DNA from: an uncultured Bacteroidia bacterium
GTDB taxonomy: Bacteria > Bacteroidota > Bacteroidia > Bacteroidales > UBA932
Assembly (NCBI GenBank): GCA_902784965.1
Contig: CACZWU010000022.1
Span: forward strand, 1 to 61,029
Reading direction: 5' to 3'
Length of the DNA: 61,029 bases
The position numbers and the translations under genes are program-made. Numbering within the stretch: the stretch's first letter is position 1; each line of letters opens with the position of its first letter. Below, piece after piece: positions 38,501 through 45,338 of the stretch. The notes beneath the pieces were generated by a model. It did no database searches. It saw only the letters and a list, made by a program, of their open reading frames with translations, and was not told the origin of the DNA.

Positions 38501-41217
38501 CAGAACAACGTGGGTTCTTGGGGGTTGGACCAGTCGGTAAGGTCTTCTTCTGGGGTATCCGGCATCGGTTCGTCGGCATCAGGGTCCTCATCGGCAGGCG
38601 TTTCTTTGACCAGCGGCTCCACGAACACAACGCTCCTGACCTCCAGTGACGACACCTTCTTGCCCTTCGCCCGGAACCCTTTCTTGCCGATAAATTCATC
38701 GACATCAATCAGTTCCGGCTCTTTACCGGCATTCTTTCCTTTGAAACTTACCTCTATCTGCGGCCAACGGTCCTCGCTCATGTCCAGGAACTTGGAACCC
38801 TTGCCATCGGCGATGAAACTCACGGCGATGCCATTGTTCGGTTCGAAACTGAAGCGCTTGACATAGTAGGCCTTCGCCGGACCGTCGTAATAAAGCACCG
38901 ACACTGTCTTGTCCGGATCGAATTTCTCGACCCGCATGATATCGCCCTGGAAGTGCGTGCTCAGGTCGAAGCCCGTGGTATAGTAACTGCCATCCTTGCA
39001 CAGGACCAGGATCTGGTCGCCGTCGGTGAATTCGCCCAGATACAGGCCGCGGCCCGCATCGTTGAGCCGGTAGATGTCCTCATCGAGCCAGATGCGCTTC
39101 CCGGCCAGCGTTGAGACGCCCTTTGATTTGAGGGTGATGCGCTGGATGATATTCTTGGAGGTGACTACGTTGCCACGGGTGGTGCGGCCCTTGATGGCCA
39201 GGTCGGCGAAATTGTATTCGTCCACCAGCTTCTTGAGTTTCGGACGCGGGCGGTACTGGATGCGGAGCACTTCGGCCTCACCGTTGCTGTTGGCGGTGAA
39301 CCAGAGCACCGTGGAACCCGGCTTGCCCTGCGTCAGGTCGTACTCCTTGTCGCGTGTGATGCCCGTGATGGCGAAGCGTTTGGCGTAGTACACGCCGCCC
39401 GCCTTCCCGTCGCGGTAGATGACGTTGTAGACGGTACGCTCGTCGCGGCGGTTGAACACCGCGGCGTGGATGATGTCCTTGCCGATGAAAGCCTTGTCCT
39501 TGACACGCGTCACCAGGTACTTGCCGTTCTTCATGAAGACCACGATTTCGGCGATGTCCGAGCAGTCGCAGATGTATTCCGCACCGTCGATCTTCTTGGG
39601 ATCGGTACCCACGAAGCCGTCGGCCTTGTTGGCATAGAGCTTGGCGTTGAGGGTGATGACCTTTTCGGCCTCGATGTTCTCGAAGGTCGTGATTTCGGTC
39701 TTGCGCGGGAAACGGGCGCCGTATTTCCGCTTGAGCTGCTGGAAATAACGGATGGTGTATTCGGTGAGATGCTCGAGGTTGTTGCGGACTTCGTCGATGT
39801 CGGCTTCGATGCCGCGGATGCGCTCCTCGGCGGCCTTGATGTCGAAACGGGAAATCTTGCGCACGGGCTTCTCCACCAGTTTGGCGATGTCTTCGGAGGT
39901 GATGGGGCGCCGCAGCAGCGACTGGTATTTGTTCATTTCCCGGTGTACGTCCTGCAACTGTTCCTCCCAGGTAGCCGCGTCGTTTTCCAGGATGCGGTAC
40001 ACCTTCTGCTCGAAGAAGATCTTCTCGAGGCTCGACCAGTGCCAGTCGCCCTCCAGTTCGTCGAGGAGGATCGTGAGCTCCTGCTGGAAGAGGTCTTTGG
40101 TGTGGAAGGCGTTGAAGCGGAGGATTTCGTCGACTCCCATGAAGTGTGGCTTGCGGTCCATGATCACGCAGGCGTTGGGGGAGAGGGCCACCTCGCAGTT
40201 GGTGAAGGCGTAGAGGGCGTCGATGGTCTTGTCGGGCGAGACTTCGTTCTGGAGCGTGATGTTGATCTCCACCGTGTCGCTCGACATGTCGTCGGCTTTC
40301 TTGATCTTGATCTTGCCCTTGTCGTTGGCCTTGATGATGGAATCGATCAGGCTTTCGGTGGTCTGGCCGAAGGGGATTTCCGTGATGGTAAGCGTACGCT
40401 TGTCGGTCTTGACGATGCGGGCGCGGATCTTGACCTTGCCGCCGCGCAGGCCGCGGTTGTAGCGCGAGCAGTCGATCAGGCCGCCGGTGGGGAAGTCCGG
40501 ATAGAGTTCGAAAGGCTGGCCCTTGAGTGCGGCGATCGAGGCGTCGAGCAGTTCGTTGAAGTTGTGGGGCAGGATCTTGACAGAAAGGCCCACGGCGATG
40601 CCGTCGGTGCCCTGCGCGAGCAGCAGCGGGAACTTCATCGGCAGGACCACCGGTTCCTGGTTGGTACCGTCGTACGAGGGCACCCATTCGGTGATTTTCT
40701 TGTTGAAGGCGACTTCCAGCGCGAACTTGCTCAGCCGGGCCTCGATGTATCGGGAGGCAGCGGCTGCGTCGCCCGTGTAGATATTGCCCCAGTTGCCCTG
40801 GGTGTCGATCAGGTATTCTTTCTGGCCCAGGCCCACGAGGGCGTCCTTGATGGAGGCGTCACCGTGGGGGTGGTATTTCATGGTGTCGCCCACGATGCCG
40901 GCCACTTTGTGGTAATGGCCGTCCTCCACTTTCTGCATCGCATGCAGGATGCGGCGCTGCACCGGCTTGAGGCCGTCTTCGATGTGGGGCACGGCGCGGT
41001 CGAGAATCACATAGGAGGCGTAGTCGAGAAACCACTCCCGGTACATGCCCGAGAGCTTGTACTTGTTCTCGCCTTCCGCCACCAGGCGGTCGAACTTGCC
41101 TTGGGCAGGGTCGATGGCGTCCTCGTCCACGGTCTGGTCTACCTCCTCCTCTTCTTCGGGGAGTTCCTCGCTTCTTTCGTCCAGTTCGTCAAAGTCGTCC
41201 TCTTCTTTCATGGTCAC
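38500..41217 (-). CDS. parC: DNA topoisomerase IV subunit A (ParC/GyrA family)
   Basis: The 905-residue type IIA topoisomerase subunit cuts and rejoins DNA to separate daughter chromosomes. An acidic N-terminal extension (residues 1-40) comes before the winged-helix domain with YASYVILDRAVPHIEDGLKPVQRRIL, HPHGDASI and the catalytic tyrosine in AAASRYIEARLS. The tower and coiled-coil follow, then a C-terminal beta-propeller. The length and the lack of a clear GyrA box suit the Bacteroidota ParC form rather than GyrA. It is 6 bases after era. Confidence 0.9.
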   Translation of the reverse strand: MTMKEEDDFDELDERSEELPEEEEEVDQTVDEDAIDPAQGKFDRLVAEGENKYKLSGMYREWFLDYASYVILDRAVPHIEDGLKPVQRRILHAMQKVEDGHYHKVAGIVGDTMKYHPHGDASIKDALVGLGQKEYLIDTQGNWGNIYTGDAAAASRYIEARLSKFALEVAFNKKITEWVPSYDGTNQEPVVLPMKFPLLLAQGTDGIAVGLSVKILPHNFNELLDASIAALKGQPFELYPDFPTGGLIDCSRYNRGLRGGKVKIRARIVKTDKRTLTITEIPFGQTTESLIDSIIKANDKGKIKIKKADDMSSDTVEINITLQNEVSPDKTIDALYAFTNCEVALSPNACVIMDRKPHFMGVDEILRFNAFHTKDLFQQELTILLDELEGDWHWSSLEKIFFEQKVYRILENDAATWEEQLQDVHREMNKYQSLLRRPITSEDIAKLVEKPVRKISRFDIKAAEERIRGIEADIDEVRNNLEHLTEYTIRYFQQLKRKYGARFPRKTEITTFENIEAEKVITLNAKLYANKADGFVGTDPKKIDGAEYICDCSDIAEIVVFMKNGKYLVTRVKDKAFIGKDIIHAAVFNRRDERTVYNVIYRDGKAGGVYYAKRFAITGITRDKEYDLTQGKPGSTVLWFTANSNGEAEVLRIQYRPRPKLKKLVDEYNFADLAIKGRTTRGNVVTSKNIIQRITLKSKGVSTLAGKRIWLDEDIYRLNDAGRGLYLGEFTDGDQILVLCKDGSYYTTGFDLSTHFQGDIMRVEKFDPDKTVSVLYYDGPAKAYYVKRFSFEPNNGIAVSFIADGKGSKFLDMSEDRWPQIEVSFKGKNAGKEPELIDVDEFIGKKGFRAKGKKVSSLEVRSVVFVEPLVKETPADEDPDADEPMPDTPEEDLTDWSNPQEPTLF

Positions 41218-41223
41218 TTGCCT

Positions 41224-42141
41224 TTAGTCCTGAATATATCCGAATTTCTTGAGCATTTTCTTGTCTTCCCGCCAATTGGGCTCCACCTTCACGAAAACCT
41301 GCAGGAATACTTTCTTCTGAAAGAAATCTTCCATCTCGAGGCGGGCCTGCGTGGCCACGCGCTTGAGCGCACTGCCGCCTTTTCCGATGATGATGCCTTT
41401 CTGTGAGTCGCGCATCACGTTGATGACGGCCCCAATGTCGTAGCGTTCTTCTCCTTCCTTGAACTGCTCGATCACCACCTCGGTGCAGTAAGGGATTTCC
41501 TTGTCGTAGTTCTCCAGGATCTTCTCGCGGATGATCTCCGAGGCGAAGAAACGCATGCTCTTGTCGGTGAACTGCTCCTTGTCGAACCACGGCGGGCTGA
41601 CCGGCAGTTTCGCGATGATGCTGTCGAGGATGCCTTCCAGGTTGAATTTTTCCTTGGCGGAGACGGGGAAGATCTCGGCGGCGGGCACCAAGGCCTGCCA
41701 CTCCTCGATGAGCCGCAGTACGGTGGGCTGGTCGCTCAGGTCGATCTTGTTGAGCACGATGATCACGGGGCAGGTGAGTTTCTGCAGTTTCTCAATATAC
41801 TCCGCGTTCTTGTCTTTCTTCTCAACGACGTCGGTCACGTAGAGGATGACGTCGGCGTCGCCGATGGCCACGTCCACGAAATCGAGCATGCTCTGCTGCA
41901 GGGCATAGTTGGGCTTGAGGATGCCCGGCGTATCGGAGAAGACAATCTGCCAGTCCTCGCCGTTGACGATGCCCATGATGCGGTGGCGGGTGGTCTGGGC
42001 CTTGGATGTCACGATGGAGAGATTTTCGCCCACCAGCGCGTTCATCAGCGTCGACTTGCCGACGTTCGGATTGCCGATGATGTTGACAAATCCGGCGCGG
42101 TGCTGCTGCCGGGGTTGTTTCTGTGTCTGCTTGTCCATCAT
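41224..42141 (-). CDS. era: GTPase Era
   Basis: The 305-residue GTPase helps 16S rRNA maturation and 30S assembly. It has the G1 loop GNPNVGKST, the G3 DTPGI, the G4 NKIDLSD and a C-terminal KH domain (GKGGSALKRVATQARLEMEDFFQKKVFLQVFVKVEPNWR), all in order. Its start overlaps the rluB stop by 4 bases. Confidence 0.97.
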   Translation of the reverse strand: MMDKQTQKQPRQQHRAGFVNIIGNPNVGKSTLMNALVGENLSIVTSKAQTTRHRIMGIVNGEDWQIVFSDTPGILKPNYALQQSMLDFVDVAIGDADVILYVTDVVEKKDKNAEYIEKLQKLTCPVIIVLNKIDLSDQPTVLRLIEEWQALVPAAEIFPVSAKEKFNLEGILDSIIAKLPVSPPWFDKEQFTDKSMRFFASEIIREKILENYDKEIPYCTEVVIEQFKEGEERYDIGAVINVMRDSQKGIIIGKGGSALKRVATQARLEMEDFFQKKVFLQVFVKVEPNWREDKKMLKKFGYIQD

Positions 42142-43037
42142 TCGAAAGCCCCCATTTTCAGCAGTCCGATCTCTTTCTCGTCGAGGAAGCGCCAGGCGCC
42201 GCGGCGCAGGTTCTTCTTGGTCAGGCCGGCGAAATACACGCGGTCGAGTTTCTTGACTTTGTAGCCCAGGTGTTCGAAGATGCGGCGTACGATGCGGTTG
42301 CGGCCCGAATGGATCTCCAGGCCCACCTGCGTCTTGTCGCCCTCCACGTAGGAGAGGGCGTCGGCGGCGATGGGGCCGTCCTCCAGTTCGATGCCCGAGA
42401 GAATGGCGTCGAAATCTTCTTTCCGCAGGTTCTTGTCGAGAGTGGCGTGGTAGATTTTGCGCACCTGGTGCTTGGGATGGGTGAGCTTGTCGGCCAGGTC
42501 ACCATCGTTGGTGAACAGCAGCACGCCCGTGGTGGCTTTGTCGAGCCGTCCTACCGGGTACACGCGTTCCGGGCACATACTCTTGGAAATGAGGTCCATC
42601 ACCGTGCGGTCGGCGTGGGGGTCGGAGAGGGTGGTGACGAAATCCTTGGGCTTGTTCATCACCAGGTAGACTTTCTTCTCGCCCTTGATGCGGGAGCCGT
42701 TGAAGCGGATTTCATCCTTGCTCGGGTCGACCTTGGTGCCGAGTTCCGTGACGCGGACGCCGTTGACGCTCACCAGTCCGTTTTCGATGAACGTATCGGC
42801 TTCCCGGCGCGAGCAGATGCCGGAGTTGGCGATGTATTTGTTGAGGCGCACGAGCCCGTCGTCTTCTACGGGTCGGGTCTGTTTCTTCGGTTTGGTCTTG
42901 TCGGTATAGGTCTTGCGGGCAGGCCGCTTTTCGCGTTCGTCCTTGTCGTAGGAGCGGCGCGGTTTCGCACTGTGGGTCGGCGACGTCTGTCGATTCTCAT
43001 CGGTTTTGCGACGGACGTATGGTCTCTTGTTTTCCAT
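42138..43037 (-). CDS. RluB-type 23S rRNA pseudouridine synthase
   Basis: The 299-residue protein has a basic, low-complexity N-terminal extension (about residues 1-90, starting MENKRPYVRRKTDENRQ). An S4 domain follows (VRLNKYIANSGICSRREADTFIENGLVSVNG). The RsuA/RluB catalytic domain has YPVGRLDKATTGVLLFTNDGDLA, where Asp in GRLD is the catalytic residue. It isomerises uridine in ribosomal RNA. The first 12 codons are repeated 958 bases upstream as the start of the lipoprotein frame, so this gene has been separated from its old promoter by that insertion. Confidence 0.93.
   Translation of the reverse strand: MENKRPYVRRKTDENRQTSPTHSAKPRRSYDKDEREKRPARKTYTDKTKPKKQTRPVEDDGLVRLNKYIANSGICSRREADTFIENGLVSVNGVRVTELGTKVDPSKDEIRFNGSRIKGEKKVYLVMNKPKDFVTTLSDPHADRTVMDLISKSMCPERVYPVGRLDKATTGVLLFTNDGDLADKLTHPKHQVRKIYHATLDKNLRKEDFDAILSGIELEDGPIAADALSYVEGDKTQVGLEIHSGRNRIVRRIFEHLGYKVKKLDRVYFAGLTKKNLRRGAWRFLDEKEIGLLKMGAFE
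43002..43037. repeat. 36-bp direct repeat, copy at the rluB start
   Basis: This copy covers the first 12 codons of rluB. It matches 43960-43995 in 35 of 36 positions; the one difference is A against C inside the CGTATGG segment. Confidence 0.95.
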
Positions 43038-43092
43038 TCTTACGGATTTGTGATATCTTCAAAAAAACGAAACAATTAGCGCTGAAAGGCTG

Positions 43093-43995
43093 TCAATCAT
43101 CATAGCAAGGGTCATCAGGGTCATTGGTACCACCGCCTCCTCCTTCTCCGATGATAATACTTTCTTCAATCTCTTGATTATAGAAGTCAAGTTCGTTCCA
43201 AGGACAATGCGAACAATAGTAATAACCACTTTCATTTTGCTGGAGATCACAGCCGCATTGAGGGCAGATATAATGACTCCCTTCTTTGGTTTTCAAATCG
43301 CTTAATATTCCATAAGCCTTAAAAATATAATAGTGTAGCCGGAAATCAATGCGTTCGCGAGTATGCTTTGATGTTCCATAATAAAGGTCATCTGTCTTTT
43401 TTCCGAAGGAGTATCGCTGCAATTTGATAATATTACCGTTCAAATCGGAATAGATTTCCAGTCCGGAGAAGTCTTCTCGAAATCCATTATTATGGAATCC
43501 CCTATAGAGTTCATCTTCGTAGGAATCCTTATATTTGTCCCGAGAATCCCGAAAAGGAATGAAAAAGTGGTTGTATACCCCTGTGTCGCCATTCTCCAGT
43601 GATTTGATAACTGTGATGGAATGATGACAACGGGTTAGGTAAAAACCCTGCCCATCTTGACTCAATACAAAGTATCGTCTTTTTTCGGAGACAGGGATGT
43701 CAATAGACTCTACTTCGTCAGTTTTGGTTGGCAAAGCCATATTCCAGATAGGAGCAAACGACACTCGATAAAACATATTTGACTTTTCTTTGCCAGAAGG
43801 CGATTTTGTTATCTCCTGAGAGATAGCGTCGTCAAAAAGGATGCGGGCCTCGGCAATGGATAAGGATGAATTGTCGTAGACTTTCTCATTTTCGGCAGAA
43901 CACCCCCAAAGCCAGAGAATGGAAATGAAAAATAGTTGGGCTATGTACATATTATTGGGGGTTTTGCGACGGCCGTATGGTCTCTTGTTTTCCAT
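43093..43995 (-). CDS. AT-rich lipoprotein with a C-terminal zinc ribbon, inserted at the rluB start
   Basis: The open frame of 300 codons starts with the captured rluB codons (MENKRPYGRRKT) and then PNN. The gene's own start is probably the ATG at 43948-43950. It gives a lipoprotein signal (MYIAQLFFISILWLWGC) and 285 residues. The body is rich in Asp, Tyr and Phe and matches no family I recognise. Near the end is a zinc ribbon, CPQC at about 229-232 and CSHC at about 246-249, then a glycine run and an acidic tail. GC content is far below that of its neighbours, which suggests transfer. It stands between 36-bp direct repeats. Function unknown. Confidence 0.65.
   Translation of the reverse strand: MENKRPYGRRKTPNNMYIAQLFFISILWLWGCSAENEKVYDNSSLSIAEARILFDDAISQEITKSPSGKEKSNMFYRVSFAPIWNMALPTKTDEVESIDIPVSEKRRYFVLSQDGQGFYLTRCHHSITVIKSLENGDTGVYNHFFIPFRDSRDKYKDSYEDELYRGFHNNGFREDFSGLEIYSDLNGNIIKLQRYSFGKKTDDLYYGTSKHTRERIDFRLHYYIFKAYGILSDLKTKEGSHYICPQCGCDLQQNESGYYYCSHCPWNELDFYNQEIEESIIIGEGGGGGTNDPDDPCYDD
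43960..43995. repeat. 36-bp direct repeat, copy at the start of the inserted frame
   Basis: The second copy of the rluB 5' end, in the same orientation, 958 bases from the first. The sequence just upstream (43996-44050) holds a -7-like box and probably is the original rluB leader. Confidence 0.95.
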
Positions 43996-44024
43996 GGGCG
44001 TATAAAATACGCATTTTAATCATG

Positions 44025-44032
44025 CAAAATTA
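44025..44032 (-). promoter_or_regulatory. Candidate -7 element upstream of the inserted lipoprotein gene
   Basis: TAATTTTG on the minus strand, 29 bases before the ATG at 43995, matches TAnnTTTG. A TTTG lies only 8 bases further up, too close for a normal -33. It may be the ancestral rluB-era-parC promoter. Confidence 0.35.
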
Positions 44033-44088
44033 GTTAAAACCAAAGGAATTTCCTATTTTTGAAAGTCAAATCTTCTGGAGGATCTGTG

Positions 44089-45255
44089 ATGAGAGATTTT
44101 TACCTGTTCGCCCTGGACGCTTTTTCGACCAACCGCCGCCGTTTTCTGCTCACGGTGGCCATTATCGCCATTGGCGTGGCCTCCCTGGTCGGCATCGAAA
44201 CGGCCGTGGACGTGCTGACCAGCCAGGTGGTCGGCAGTTTCGACAAACTGGGCGCCGGGCTGCTGACCATCCGACCCAGGCCCGACGCCCCTCCCATCGG
44301 TTTTCGGCAGGCATACGCCTTCCGTCATTCCGGGCATGACCCGGCATCTCGTGTCACTGTCTGGACCCCCATGCAGGACGCAGCCATCGTCCGTGGCGGC
44401 GGCCGTACGACCGATCCGGTGGTCCATGTGCTCGCCGTCGACGAGAGTTACCTGCTGGTCCAGGGATTGCGGCTGGCCGGCGGCCGCCACTTTTCGCCTT
44501 ACGAAGTGGAAGGTCATTCCCCGGTGGCACTGCTGGGCGACAACGTCCGTCGACGGCTCTACGGCGAAAGTGACGGGCTGGGGGAGATGGTGTCGGTCGA
44601 TGGCCTGCGACTGCAGGTCATCGGGGTGCTGGAGCGGCAGGGTGCCGTATTCGGCACAGGACTCGACGATGCCTTGCTGATGCCCATCAGTTCCAGTGCT
44701 GAAGATTGTCAGATCACCCTTCGCGCGGCGCAGGGACATCTGCACCCGGCGATGCTGCAAGCCGGCAGCCGGATGGCCACGATCCGGCGCCTTCCGCTGG
44801 GAGCAGAACCCGATTTCGAGATCGTGGAGGCCGACGGTGCCGCGTCGACGCTGGCATCCCTTCGGTCGAAGCTCTCGCTGGCGGCGCTGGCCATCGGCCT
44901 GGTGACGATGCTCGGGGCGGCGGTCGGCCTGATGAACAGTCTGTTGGTCTCCGTCAAGGAGCGGACGCGCGAAATCGGGACGCGGCGGGCGCTGGGCGCC
45001 CGTGCACGCGACATCGCGCGTCAGTTTCTGGCCGAGGCCCTGCTCATTGGCCTGCTGGGCAGTGCCGCCGGCGTGGTGCTGGGACTGCTGCTGGGCAATC
45101 TGGTGGCGCTTTCGCTCGAAGGCTGTTTCACGGCGCCCTGGGGCTGGATGGCCGCCGGTGTTCTCCTTGCCGCCGTCGTCAGCCTCTCCTCCGGTCTTCT
45201 TCCCGCAAGAAGAGCCGCCCGCCTCGATCCCATCGAAGCCCTCCGCAGCCTCTAG
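44089..45255 (+). CDS. MacB/FtsX-type ABC transporter permease
   Basis: The 388-residue protein has one N-terminal membrane helix (about 20-40), a periplasmic MacB core domain (about 45-250) and three C-terminal FtsX helices (ALAIGLVTMLGAAVGLMNSLL; ALLIGLLGSAAGVVLGLLLG; WMAAGVLLAAVVSLSSGL). The family's VKERTREIGTRRALGARARDI loop and the end ARRAARLDPIEALRSL are present. The start at 44089 has a GGAGG (44077-44081) at proper distance, unusual for this genome; the frame extends to 44059. No ATPase gene is adjacent, so its partner lies elsewhere. Residues about 79-88 (RHSGHDPASR) are encoded by a palindromic repeat. A -7-like TATTTTTG is at 44054-44061. Confidence 0.88.
   Translation: MRDFYLFALDAFSTNRRRFLLTVAIIAIGVASLVGIETAVDVLTSQVVGSFDKLGAGLLTIRPRPDAPPIGFRQAYAFRHSGHDPASRVTVWTPMQDAAIVRGGGRTTDPVVHVLAVDESYLLVQGLRLAGGRHFSPYEVEGHSPVALLGDNVRRRLYGESDGLGEMVSVDGLRLQVIGVLERQGAVFGTGLDDALLMPISSSAEDCQITLRAAQGHLHPAMLQAGSRMATIRRLPLGAEPDFEIVEADGAASTLASLRSKLSLAALAIGLVTMLGAAVGLMNSLLVSVKERTREIGTRRALGARARDIARQFLAEALLIGLLGSAAGVVLGLLLGNLVALSLEGCFTAPWGWMAAGVLLAAVVSLSSGLLPARRAARLDPIEALRSL
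44323..44350. repeat. Palindromic repeat element inside the permease coding sequence
   Basis: CGTCATTCCGGGCATGACCC and the following CGGCATCTC resemble the intergenic repeat at 27482-27550. The core is the inverted repeat CCGGG-CATGA-CCCGG (44330-44334 with 44340-44344). It is translated in frame as RHSGHDPASR. Confidence 0.7.
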
Positions 45256-45297
45256 CGGGTTTTATCCGTAAATTTAGCTTTTTCAGTAGTTTTTTCA

Positions 45298-45305
45298 TAA
45301 ATTTG
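45298..45305 (+). promoter_or_regulatory. Candidate -7 element for the MscS-type channel gene
   Basis: TAAATTTG matches TAnnTTTG, 33 bases before the ATG at 45339. A TTAG at 45274-45277 is a weak -33 with a 20-base spacer. Confidence 0.4.
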
Positions 45306-45338
45306 CTTGATTTCCCTATAACGGACGAAGACCTGCCT

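Noticed and set aside
43002-43995. Insertion sequence with target-site duplication
   Set aside because: The repeats are 36 bp and partly coding, there is no transposase and there are no terminal inverted repeats, so a classical IS is not supported.
44706-45338. Upstream extension of the MscS frame inside the ABC permease
   Set aside because: The frame is open only by chance across the permease; the ATG at 45339 is followed by a proper signal helix and preceded by a -7 box.
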